Below are positions 1 through 4,961 of a DNA stretch of 8,619 bases, one piece after another. The DNA is taken from the NCBI GenBank assembly GCA_043815465.1, contig JBDRIW010000039.1:1-8619 (forward strand). Direction: 5' to 3'. Origin of the DNA: JBAZFF01 sp043815465. Lineage in GTDB: Bacteria; Patescibacteriota; Minisyncoccia; Minisyncoccales; RBG-13-42-11. The notes under the pieces were generated by a model, which was not told the origin of the DNA, searched no databases, and was given only the letters and a program-made list of their open reading frames with translations. The position numbers and the translations under genes were made by a program. Numbering within the stretch: the stretch's first letter is position 1; each line of letters starts with the position of its first letter.

Positions 1-93
1 CTTAGCCATAGCTTTAATAGTAATATCACCCTCTAATATAGGTTTTAACCATCTGTATTTTTCTTCTTGTGTTGTGTTGGGCATAGTTTTCAT
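1..93 (-). CDS. Probable transposase, N-terminal helix-turn-helix part (cut by window start)
   Basis: Reading leftward from an ATG at 93, 31 codons stay open to the window edge. The peptide begins MKTMPNTTQEEKYRWLK and continues with PILEGDITIKAMAK. A short polar start, then a 'W-x-x-P-I-L-x-x-x-I-x-I-x-x-M-A' pattern, resembles the first helices of the helix-turn-helix domain in IS481-like DDE transposases/integrases that I associate with Patescibacteria. This is pattern recognition on 31 residues only; the catalytic DDE core lies outside the window. A second ATG three codons in (MPNTTQ) may be the true start. The gene is divergent from the ATPase gene that begins 23 bases away, so the boundary at 94-115 may be the end of an insertion sequence; I could not see terminal repeats because the other end is missing. 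Confidence 0.5.
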   Translation of the reverse strand, partial: MKTMPNTTQEEKYRWLKPILEGDITIKAMAK

Positions 94-115
94 ACGCCCT
101 TAGATTATCAGAAAA

Positions 116-850
116 GTGCAAAAAGTGTATGTAGATTACCAACCCCCCTGGATTCAGGGCTGGGTAGATGTTACGGATTCTGTTTCCAACCTTCATTTGG
201 CCAGAATGGCAACTGAACTCAAAAACCTAGGCGAGAAAAAACCATCCCTATCCCTATATAACTCTCTCTTAACAAGACGTATTCCCAAAATAGTATTAAC
301 AGGAGGACCATGCTCAGGAAAATCAGAAATCATGAAGAGAGTAAAAAGGGAAATGGGCATAGATATCCATTGTGTACCAGAAGCTGCTACAATAATGATT
401 TCTCATCTAGGAATAAACCCCGGCACCAATCCCTATCGATTTAACCTCACTAACTACAGAATTCAAAAAATTTTTGAAACAACGTCTGAGGCTCAAGCGA
501 TAGATGAAGGGAAGAAAGCCATGCTTCTAGACCGAGGATGCCCCGATAATGTAGCTTATATGGAAAGAGGCTGGAATGGTTTTGAGGAAATGTGCAAAAC
601 TACCAAAAAGTTCGAATTGAATCAATATCCGCTTGTGATTTATCTAGAGGTTCCACCAAAAGAAATCTATGAAAAATCAAAGGCGAATAACCCTGCCCGA
701 ACAGAAAGCCACATTCAAGCCATCTTCCTTGGTGAAAAAATCAAAGAAATGTGGGGAGAACATTTAAACCTTCATATCGTCCCAAATTGTGAAAGATGGG
801 AGGAAAAAGAGAATATCGTAATAGATATAATCAAAAAATTCCTTGCCTAA
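116..850 (+). CDS. AAA/NadR-Ttd14-type P-loop ATPase
   Basis: A 244-aa protein with one P-loop NTPase domain from about residue 56. The strand PKIVLTG leads into the Walker A motif GGPCSGKS (63-70), followed by a VPEAA segment (88-92). The likely Walker B region is MLLDRGCPDN (136-145). This order (GGP.SGK, then PEAA, then a D-R-G strand) is that of the AAA_28 family, related to the NadR kinase domain and the phosphoinositide/GTP-binding Ttd14. Several members are presumed small-molecule or nucleotide kinases, but the substrate cannot be read from sequence. The GTG start at 116 has no SD site and an in-frame TAG lies just upstream (101-103). The first 55 residues resemble nothing I know and an internal ATG (206, MATELK) also lacks an SD, so the N-terminus is uncertain and may have been altered by the adjacent transposase insertion. 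A strong terminator follows. Confidence 0.82.
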   Translation: MQKVYVDYQPPWIQGWVDVTDSVSNLHLARMATELKNLGEKKPSLSLYNSLLTRRIPKIVLTGGPCSGKSEIMKRVKREMGIDIHCVPEAATIMISHLGINPGTNPYRFNLTNYRIQKIFETTSEAQAIDEGKKAMLLDRGCPDNVAYMERGWNGFEEMCKTTKKFELNQYPLVIYLEVPPKEIYEKSKANNPARTESHIQAIFLGEKIKEMWGEHLNLHIVPNCERWEEKENIVIDIIKKFLA

Positions 851-871
851 CTAAAGTTCACTTATCAACGT

Positions 872-893
872 CTCGGTTTTTATTAAGACCGAG
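872..893 (+). other. Hairpin preceding the terminator
   Basis: CTCGGTTTT pairs with AAGACCGAG around a TATT loop (9 bp with one G-T). It lies 21 bases after the ATPase stop codon and has no T-run, so it is not itself an intrinsic terminator. It may protect the 3' end of the ATPase mRNA or belong to a two-hairpin terminator. Confidence 0.55.
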
Positions 894-904
894 CTGAAGG
901 CCCC

Positions 905-940
905 GCCCACTAGTTTTTTTTCTAGTGGGCTTCTTTTTTT
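905..940 (+). terminator. Rho-independent terminator after the ATPase gene
   Basis: GCCCACTAG (905-913) pairs perfectly with CTAGTGGGC (922-930) across a loop of eight T, followed directly by TTCTTTTTTT. This is a textbook intrinsic terminator for rightward transcription of the P-loop ATPase gene. Confidence 0.92.
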
Positions 941-956
941 CAAGAGATAACTTATA

Positions 957-980
957 ACAAAAAACCACCTCTTGGTGGTC
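957..980 (-). terminator. Rho-independent terminator after the SPFH gene
   Basis: On the minus strand ACCACC-AAGA-GGTGGT is followed by TTTTTTG. It lies 18 bases beyond the stop codon of the SPFH gene and points leftward, back-to-back with the rightward terminator at 905-940, so the two converging units are separated. Confidence 0.82.
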
Positions 981-997
981 TCTTGATGCTAAATACC

Positions 998-1840
998 TTA
1001 TTTATTTATTCCAATAAAGGGACTAGCATTCCCCCAATAAGTAGGAACTTTTCCATCCCACTTTTCTATCCATCTTAATTCAATAACATTAACATTAGCA
1101 GATAATGCATTGGCTTCTATTCTGATTGCCTCTGCTTTACCTTGAGCAGCTGCTATCATTTGTTCTTTCTCAATCTTAATTCTTTCTAAATCTCTATCTG
1201 CTTTTAATTTTAACTGTTCGGCAGTTACCTTAGCTTCAATAGCTTCGTTAAAAGCTTTTGAAAATTCAAAATCAATAATATTAAATTCGTCCACAATTAT
1301 AAATCTTTCCAATAACCTTTCTGCAAGATTTATTTTAATCTGATCTTTCACTTCTTCTCTCCTTGTAATAAGCTCTTCTGCTGTAAACCTTGCAGTAACT
1401 GCTTTTACTGCTTCTTGAATTGAAGGAGCTATAATTCTAACATTATAATTCTTCCCTAATTCTTGCCAGATACTATTTACTGATTCTGGGTCTAAATGAT
1501 AGTTTAAAGCTATTTTTGAAGTAACTATCTGTAAATCTTTAGAAGCTGCGCTAGATGCAACTTCATCTTTCTGCATCTTAACATCCATTTTCACAACTTT
1601 CTGAATAAAAGGTATTTTAAAGTAAAGACCTTCACCAAAAACTTTATCTTGAACCGCCCCGAACTGTAAAAGAATACCTCTTTCTCCAGCTCCCACGGTA
1701 CCAAAAGCGCTAAAAACAATAAAAACAATTATTGAAACAATAATTGCTTTAAATAAAGTTTTTCCCACTTTGACGTCTGGCATCTTTGGGCCAACATTAA
1801 CAGGACGATTATTAAAAGAATTGATATTTTCGTTATCCAT
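998..1840 (-). CDS. SPFH/Band 7 prohibitin-family membrane protein
   Basis: A 280-aa protein with a polar N-terminus (1-28), one membrane span (about 29-48, KTLFKAIIVSIIVFIVFSAF) and then the Band 7 entry motif GERGILLQFGAV (52-63). Further prohibitin-like signatures are GLYFKIPFIQ (71-80), the helix KAVTARFTAEELITRREEV (146-164) and the strand FNIIDFEFSKAFNEAIEAK (186-204). A charged, Ala-rich coiled coil follows (about 205-245, with AAAQGKAEA), and the C-terminal ELRWIEKWDGKVP box is typical of bacterial prohibitin homologues. Such proteins form ring- or cage-like membrane scaffolds and often control membrane proteases such as FtsH; no protease gene is nearby, so a partner cannot be named. 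The length is normal for the family. The ATG start has no SD site, only an AT-rich leader. It sits alone between its own promoter and terminator. Confidence 0.93.
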   Translation of the reverse strand: MDNENINSFNNRPVNVGPKMPDVKVGKTLFKAIIVSIIVFIVFSAFGTVGAGERGILLQFGAVQDKVFGEGLYFKIPFIQKVVKMDVKMQKDEVASSAASKDLQIVTSKIALNYHLDPESVNSIWQELGKNYNVRIIAPSIQEAVKAVTARFTAEELITRREEVKDQIKINLAERLLERFIIVDEFNIIDFEFSKAFNEAIEAKVTAEQLKLKADRDLERIKIEKEQMIAAAQGKAEAIRIEANALSANVNVIELRWIEKWDGKVPTYWGNASPFIGINK

Positions 1841-1880
1841 AATAAAATTAAATTAAATTGATTATTAATCGACTTATTCT

Positions 1881-1889
1881 ATTCTACCA
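1881..1889 (-). promoter_or_regulatory. Possible extended -10 promoter for the SPFH gene
   Basis: The minus strand reads TGGTAGAAT, an extended -10 (TGn + TAGAAT). No good -35 hexamer sits at 16-18 bases, which extended -10 promoters can tolerate. Predicted transcription would begin near 1874, giving a leader of about 34 bases to the ATG at 1840. It lies after the hairpin/T-run at 1915-1965, so the SPFH gene would be independent of anything transcribed upstream. Confidence 0.4.
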
Positions 1890-1914
1890 GTAAACTACTT
1901 ATTAAGCGACAAGT

Positions 1915-1965
1915 TAATAAAAAATGGCGAGGAAGCAGACTAGCTGAGGGACTAGTCGCTTCCTC
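1915..1965 (-). terminator. Strong hairpin with T-run, terminator of an upstream RNA
   Basis: On the minus strand GAGGAAGC-GACTAG pairs with CTAGTC-(T)-GCTTCCTC: 14 base pairs with a single bulged base and an 8-base loop. Four bases later comes TTTTTTATT. No protein gene ends here: the 107-aa gene upstream already has its own terminator at 2292-2343. The hairpin is therefore best explained as the 3' end of a separate minus-strand transcript from about 2290-1966. The four-base gap between stem and T-run weakens the call a little. Confidence 0.6.
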
Positions 1966-1966
1966 A

Positions 1967-1989
1967 CCCCACCACAACCACCACCACCC
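1967..1989 (-). other. G-rich tract, possible two-tetrad G-quadruplex
   Basis: On the minus strand the tract is a run of GG or longer blocks separated mostly by single T (GGGTGGTGGTGGTTGTGG, then TGGGG). There are six GG+ blocks in 23 bases in an otherwise AT-rich region. It lies two bases upstream (5') of the terminator-like hairpin. A two-layer quadruplex in RNA or DNA is possible; so is simple GGT repeat expansion. Confidence 0.45.
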
Positions 1990-2061
1990 AAAGAAAGGAG
2001 GATCGGGTCTGAAATTCAATCTAAAAATTGCAATCAAGAAATAAGGCGAAAAAAGAACTGT

Positions 2062-2251
2062 TGATGGAAGGATGAGCCAGAAGTTTGATGGAAAAAGTTC
2101 CACTTCCCAACCACTCTAATGAAGATTAATGCGCTTTCTTCAATTTTGCGCTTATTTGGCTTCTCCACATAATCGGAGAGCTACCAGCCGTACTATTAAG
2201 CACGACTATTTATTAAACCAGCGATTGACTCAAAAACTCATCCTTCCATCA
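2062..2251. repeat. 15-bp perfect inverted repeat enclosing 160 bases
   Basis: TGATGGAAGGATGAG (2062-2076) is the exact reverse complement of CTCATCCTTCCATCA (2237-2251). The first eight bases, TGATGGAA, recur a third time in direct orientation at 2086-2093, so one arm could pair with either of two partners, though the outer pairing is much longer. The repeat could be the closing helix of a structured RNA or the termini of a small non-autonomous mobile element. Confidence 0.85.
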
Positions 2252-2291
2252 TAAGATTAACATAATCAAAAAATATTTCAATACATAATCA

Positions 2292-2343
2292 ATAAAATAA
2301 AAAGCGCTGCTGAATGATTAATTTAATTCACCCAATAGCGCTT
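2292..2343 (-). terminator. Rho-independent terminator after the 107-aa gene
   Basis: On the minus strand AAGCGCT (2343-2337) pairs with AGCGCTT (2308-2302), with an inner TGAAT/ATTCA helix (2330-2326 with 2315-2311). A T-rich tail (TTTTTATTTTATT) follows. It is 44 bases beyond the stop of the 107-aa orphan gene. Confidence 0.75.
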
Positions 2344-2386
2344 AGAAACAGATTTTTCCTTTTGTTGTTCTCTAATTAACCAACCC

Positions 2387-2710
2387 TTAATCATATGTCC
2401 ACCAAGGAGGTACCATTTCTTTCTTCTTCTCTCCTTCCAGCTTCTTTCCTTTATCTTTATACTTTTCAATTAAATAATTTTGGGCCACTTTTTTAGCTTC
2501 CTCCCCAAATTTCCCTATACCAACATAATTAATCTTTCCACTAAAGGTCATCATATTAAGAAAAGTTCCACCCAATTCTTGCCCTACCCAAGGATCCACA
2601 TGGTTACCGTTGTCATCAAACACTAATAAAAAAGAAACTTTATTACCAAAATATAATACAACTATGGTTCCTTCAATCTCTTTAATGTCATATGTCTTTT
2701 CCCTATCCAT
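2387..2710 (-). CDS. Hypothetical 107-aa protein, Lys-rich C-terminus
   Basis: I do not recognise this protein. It starts MDREKTYDIKEIEG and has a beta-rich hydrophobic first half (GTIVVLYFGNKVSFLLVFDD, residues 14-33). A Gly/Phe-rich middle (VGQELGGTFLNMM, 42-54) is followed by a helix (about 69-85). A run of Lys/Glu (86-98) leads to the end PPWWTYD. No signal peptide or membrane span is evident, so it is probably cytosolic. A longer frame begins at a TTG (2731), but that extension contains the SD sequence AGAGGAGA placed 7-8 bases before the ATG at 2710, so I choose 2710. The gene is monocistronic, with a near-consensus promoter upstream and its own terminator, which suggests steady, independent expression. 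Confidence 0.82.
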   Translation of the reverse strand: MDREKTYDIKEIEGTIVVLYFGNKVSFLLVFDDNGNHVDPWVGQELGGTFLNMMTFSGKINYVGIGKFGEEAKKVAQNYLIEKYKDKGKKLEGEKKKEMVPPWWTYD

Positions 2711-2755
2711 TAGAATATCTCCTCTATTCAATTTTAAAAACTTAAGACTAATTAA

Positions 2756-2783
2756 ATTATACTAAATTATTACAAAAAGTCAA
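2756..2783 (-). promoter_or_regulatory. Sigma-70-type promoter for the 107-aa gene
   Basis: On the minus strand TTGACT (2783-2778), a 16-base spacer, then a perfect TATAAT (2761-2756). Predicted start of transcription is near 2749, giving about a 38-base leader with the SD before the ATG at 2710. It is the best promoter match in the window and begins just downstream of the terminator of the preceding lipid-kinase unit. Confidence 0.8.
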
Positions 2784-2785
2784 GG

Positions 2786-2823
2786 ATATAAAAACTCCAG
2801 AAAGATATGAATCTCTCCGGAGT
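2786..2823 (-). terminator. Rho-independent terminator of the lipid-kinase operon
   Basis: On the minus strand ACTCCGGAGAGA pairs with TCTTTCTGGAGT (12 bp including G-T pairs) around TTCATA, followed by TTTTATATCC. The stem begins at the last base pair of the stop codon of the lipid-kinase-family gene, so it closes the transcription unit that seems to begin at the tRNA. Confidence 0.85.
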
Positions 2824-3737
2824 TATCTGATTACATTTTCCTGAGGAATAACTACTTTTAGTATTCCAGGATGAATAGTTATTATGTAGTCTTTCTGTTT
2901 TTCAAAAAACTCTCCATCCACTTCACAGTCTAATTCCTCATAAGAAGAAACTGTGAGAGAAGATATTCTTCCCATTATCACATCAGGAAATGTATTATGG
3001 GTACCATTTAAGAGTTTGGGGAACTTTTCCAGTACCTGCAGAACATTTGTCCCTCCTATAAGACAGCATTCTAGCAAACCATCGGTGTAACTGGCCGCGG
3101 GAGCTATTTTAAACATTCCCCCATATTGCGGTCCATTAGTTATAACCAACCCCAAGACTCTTTTTTCTTTCCCTCCATTAATTCTGATACTAGAAAGTTC
3201 TAAGGGGAGATTAATCTTCTTTAAAAAAGACAGCAGATATAACCATCTAGACGGAAGAAAGCTAAATTGTTCCCTTAACTCAGAAACCATTCTAACAAGT
3301 TGGGCATCGAACCCGAAACTGGCAACATTGACGAAATATCTTCCGTTAATCCTGCCCAAATCAATAGAAACCTCTTTTCCGTGTACGGCTACCCGAAAAG
3401 CTCTTTTGACGTTCTGAGGGATATTAATCCCTTTTGCAAAATCATTTGCCGTACCGATAGGAATGATAGCTAGAGAAACATCACTCCCAGCTAATACATT
3501 AACCACTTCATTGCAACCACCATCTCCAGTGGCCGCTATTACTCTCCTATAACCATCTTTTATGGCTCTCTTAACTAAATTCTCAATACTATTCTTTCCA
3601 CTTTTAGAAGAGCAAATTACATCTATTTGTTTCCCACAAACCTTCTTACTTTCTCTTTCCAACCATTCTTTATATCTTTTGCCTTGTCCCCAACCAGAAG
3701 TCGGATTAATAATAAGCAAAAATTTCTCACTGACCAT
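2823..3737 (-). CDS. Diacylglycerol kinase catalytic-domain (YegS/DgkB-like) lipid kinase
   Basis: A 304-aa protein matching the whole diacylglycerol/sphingolipid kinase fold. The N-terminal nucleotide-binding domain opens with FLLIINPTSGWGQGK (6-20) and has the phosphate-loop region ATGDGGCNEVVNVL (69-82) and IPIGTANDFAKG (92-103). The C-terminal beta-sandwich has VNVASFGFDAQLV (136-148), the YTDGLLE box (217-223) with the likely catalytic Asp 219, and DCEVDGEFF (270-278). Members phosphorylate diacylglycerol, undecaprenol-like lipids or related alcohols at the inner membrane face; the substrate cannot be told here. The usual GGDGT reads TGDGG; the first and last positions vary in family members such as sphingosine kinases, so activity is not excluded. 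A strong SD (AAGGAGG) lies 7 bases before the ATG. It is the last gene of the unit, 40 bases after the acylphosphatase gene. Confidence 0.93.
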   Translation of the reverse strand: MVSEKFLLIINPTSGWGQGKRYKEWLERESKKVCGKQIDVICSSKSGKNSIENLVKRAIKDGYRRVIAATGDGGCNEVVNVLAGSDVSLAIIPIGTANDFAKGINIPQNVKRAFRVAVHGKEVSIDLGRINGRYFVNVASFGFDAQLVRMVSELREQFSFLPSRWLYLLSFLKKINLPLELSSIRINGGKEKRVLGLVITNGPQYGGMFKIAPAASYTDGLLECCLIGGTNVLQVLEKFPKLLNGTHNTFPDVIMGRISSLTVSSYEELDCEVDGEFFEKQKDYIITIHPGILKVVIPQENVIR

Positions 3738-3777
3738 CTTCCCTCCTCCTTATCAATATTTTCTTATTGTAAAATAA

Positions 3778-4101
3778 CTATAAAATATCGTATCTAACTC
3801 TAAAATCAGAGAATTCTTGTTTATAATCTTCCCAAATAACATCAAGTGAGTCAATAGACGCCCAAATAGATCCTTTTCTGGCCCAATTAACTATTTTTTC
3901 TACTTTACTCTTGTCTCCTTCGAATAGTCCTTCTACTCTGCCATCTTTAATGTTTTTTATCCAACCTGAAACTCCTAACTTTTCAGCTTTTTTTCTACAA
4001 GTTTCTCTATAACAAACTCCCTGAACTCTTCCAGAAACATAGAGATGAGCTCTTATCTTTTCTTCTGGCCCACTATTTTGTTTTTTGAAGAAAGTAAACA
4101 T
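3778..4101 (-). CDS. acyP: Acylphosphatase
   Basis: A 107-aa protein whose residues 15-105 form a complete acylphosphatase domain. It has the signature YVSGRVQGVCYRETC (21-35) with the phosphate-binding loop and catalytic Arg 32, then GWIKNIKDGRVEG (46-58) with catalytic Asn 50, and the closing strand FRVRY (100-104). These small alpha/beta enzymes hydrolyse carboxyl-phosphate bonds in compounds such as acetyl phosphate or 1,3-bisphosphoglycerate in the cytosol. The usual length is about 90-100 residues; the excess is a short N-terminal tail (MFTFFKKQNSGPEE). The ATG at 4101 lies inside the end of the preceding gene (29-base overlap) and lacks an SD, so translation is probably coupled. No other ATG lies in frame before the domain. 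It is followed after 40 bases by the lipid-kinase-family gene. Confidence 0.94.
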   Translation of the reverse strand: MFTFFKKQNSGPEEKIRAHLYVSGRVQGVCYRETCRKKAEKLGVSGWIKNIKDGRVEGLFEGDKSKVEKIVNWARKGSIWASIDSLDVIWEDYKQEFSDFRVRYDIL

Positions 4102-4774
4102 TTAAAACTTTAATTAAATATTCTTTAAACTTTATTTGTTCTTTAATAGAATTATCAACTTCCAAAGCAATAACCTTTCCGAATATATATTTAGGTAAAG
4201 TGGTAAGATAATCAAAATCTTTTAAATTAGTTATAATATGCTTATCTCCTCTTTTAATAGGGTTATACCCATTTAAATGATTACAAACAAACTTGATCTT
4301 GTTTCTTCTTAAATAAGTGTAATAAACTTCTTCTACTCCCCTATCAATGGAAGATTTAAAATGAGACAAGTCTACGCAAAAACCTCCAATCCTTCTTACT
4401 TTAACATTTTTATTAATGATACCATCGTAATTCATCTCCAAATAAAGCTTATCCCAGTAACCTTTCCATTTATCCAATATCTTAAAATGATCTTCGTGTA
4501 TATTAAAATACTTAGTTTTATACTTCTTTATAAAATATTCTATTTCCTCTATAGAAACATCGTGCCTTATATGAACAAAAGGAACCTCTTTGATGCAAGA
4601 CTTTTCTAATAACCTATAAAAATTATCTCTTTCTTTCTTATCAAATCTTTCTAAAAATACAGCTATTTTCTTAATCTTTAATTTATTTATCTCTTTTAGT
4701 TTATTAGACCAATCCAAACTTCCCTCTCCAGTAATACTTAAAAGAATCTTATTCCTAAAATCAAAATTCTTCAT
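4073..4774 (-). CDS. TIM-barrel-like protein, possible metal-dependent sugar isomerase/endonuclease-IV-fold member
   Basis: A 233-aa protein I cannot name. Its strand-helix alternation and the position of polar residues at strand ends suggest a small TIM barrel of the xylose isomerase/AP endonuclease IV type. Examples are IKKIAVFLE (34-42), VPFVHIRHD (64-72), YFNIHEDHF (89-97), LYLEMNYD (110-117), GFCVDLSHFK (131-140), KFVCNHLNGY (161-170) and VIALEVDNS (201-209). Candidate metal or catalytic residues are His68, His93, Glu94, Glu113, Asp135, His138, His166 and Glu205. From memory, similar uncharacterised proteins occur in other Patescibacteria. At 233 residues it is shorter than typical sugar isomerases. 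There is no SD; the ATG overlaps the stop of a 31-codon frame upstream (ATGA), and its end overlaps the acylphosphatase start. The fold is an inference; the frame is solid. Confidence 0.78.
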   Translation of the reverse strand: MKNFDFRNKILLSITGEGSLDWSNKLKEINKLKIKKIAVFLERFDKKERDNFYRLLEKSCIKEVPFVHIRHDVSIEEIEYFIKKYKTKYFNIHEDHFKILDKWKGYWDKLYLEMNYDGIINKNVKVRRIGGFCVDLSHFKSSIDRGVEEVYYTYLRRNKIKFVCNHLNGYNPIKRGDKHIITNLKDFDYLTTLPKYIFGKVIALEVDNSIKEQIKFKEYLIKVLNVYFLQKTK

Positions 4775-4866
4775 CTGGGTAAACTAGGCCAGATATTATT
4801 TATTATAAAAAATATGGCAAACAGCAATAATAATATAGCTGCTATCACTTCGAATTTAAATGTCAT
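4771..4866 (-). CDS. Candidate 31-aa single-span membrane peptide
   Basis: A short frame from ATG 4866 to TGA 4771 reads MTFKFEVIAA, then a Leu/Ile/Phe stretch, then NNIWPSLPR. Residues 7-22 are almost wholly hydrophobic, so it would be a single-pass inner membrane peptide with a short lysine-containing N-terminus and an arginine at the C-terminus. Support comes from the junction: its TGA overlaps the ATG of the 233-aa gene as ATGA, the classic arrangement for translational coupling, and that gene has no SD of its own. Against it, there is no SD here either, and the ATG lies only 3 bases after the 3' end of the tRNA-like gene. Short AT-rich frames also often look hydrophobic by chance. Confidence 0.42.
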   Translation of the reverse strand: MTFKFEVIAAILLLLFAIFFIINNIWPSLPR

Positions 4867-4869
4867 ATA

Positions 4870-4939
4870 TGGGCATGCAGGATTCGAACCTGTAACGTCT
4901 TAATGTGAATAAAGTGCTCTACCGCTGAGCCAAATACCC
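4870..4939 (-). tRNA. tRNA-Val(CAC)-like gene, irregular, possibly degenerate
   Basis: The minus strand gives a recognisable tRNA: acceptor start GGGTATT, D-arm GCTC-AGCGGTA-GAGC, anticodon loop TTCACAT (anticodon CAC, reading the Val codon GUG; U33 and a purine at 37 present), and T-loop TTCGAAT. No CCA is encoded. Several parts are off. It is 70 nt long, and the acceptor 3' strand is one base short (ATGCCC), so only six acceptor pairs form (one T-G). The last T-stem pair is A-C, and the anticodon stem CTTTA/TAAGA has one C-A mismatch and one T-G. Bacteria can usually read GUG with tRNA-Val(UAC), so loss of this gene would be tolerable. It may be a working but weakly folded tRNA or a recent pseudogene. 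It stands at the head of the lipid-kinase unit. Confidence 0.8.
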
Positions 4940-4945
4940 TATTAA

Positions 4946-4951
4946 AATATA
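4946..4951 (-). promoter_or_regulatory. Possible -10 element for the tRNA and following genes
   Basis: TATATT on the minus strand ends 7 bases before the tRNA 5' end, the distance expected for a transcript starting at or just before the tRNA. No convincing -35 hexamer is seen; the best 17-base-spaced candidate, TTATTT, is poor. The region lies directly after the terminator of the zinc-ribbon gene. Confidence 0.35.
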
Positions 4952-4961
4952 ATATCATCTC

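Larger units (their letters stand above)
1915..2290 (-). ncRNA. Candidate structured non-coding RNA (unknown family)
   Basis: This gene-free stretch contains nested structure read on the minus strand. A 15-bp perfect helix joins 2251-2237 with 2076-2062. Inside it lie GTCGTGC/GTACGGC (2206-2187), TCTCC/GGAGA with flanking GGCT/AGCC (2189-2158, in part competing with the previous stem), TGAAGA/TCTTCA (2142-2120) and a GAAGT-GGAA/TTCC-ACTTC hairpin (2106-2080). Then come a G-rich tract (1989-1967) and a terminator-like hairpin with T-run (1965-1915). The layout suggests a transcript of roughly 330-370 nt. I checked for hallmarks of tmRNA, RNase P RNA, SRP RNA and 6S RNA and did not find them. 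No clear promoter is visible near 2300-2255, where only weak AT-rich hexamers occur. An alternative is a MITE-like element with 15-bp terminal inverted repeats, although I see no target-site duplication. Confidence 0.42.

Noticed and set aside
1879..2103. Leftward 74-codon frame with a hydrophobic, Trp-rich translation
   Set aside because: Its end is the terminator-like hairpin and its Trp/Gly-rich middle is just the GGT-rich tract. It starts at a GTG inside a hairpin with only a weak purine-rich stretch upstream. It is better explained by the RNA-like structure.
1915..2290. Riboswitch controlling the SPFH gene
   Set aside because: A terminator upstream of a gene suggests a riboswitch, but a separate extended -10 lies between the terminator and the SPFH start, and no known aptamer core is recognisable. 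An independent RNA fits at least as well.
2711..2731. Seven-residue N-terminal extension (TTG start) of the 107-aa gene
   Set aside because: The extension would contain the SD site that serves the ATG at 2710.
3562..3777. Rightward 71-codon frame opposite the lipid-kinase gene
   Set aside because: It is a shadow of the nucleotide-binding domain of the lipid kinase on the other strand.
4361..4609. Rightward 82-codon frame opposite the TIM-barrel-like gene
   Set aside because: It is antisense to a longer, overlap-coupled gene; its Ile/Phe-rich composition is typical of antisense AT-rich sequence.
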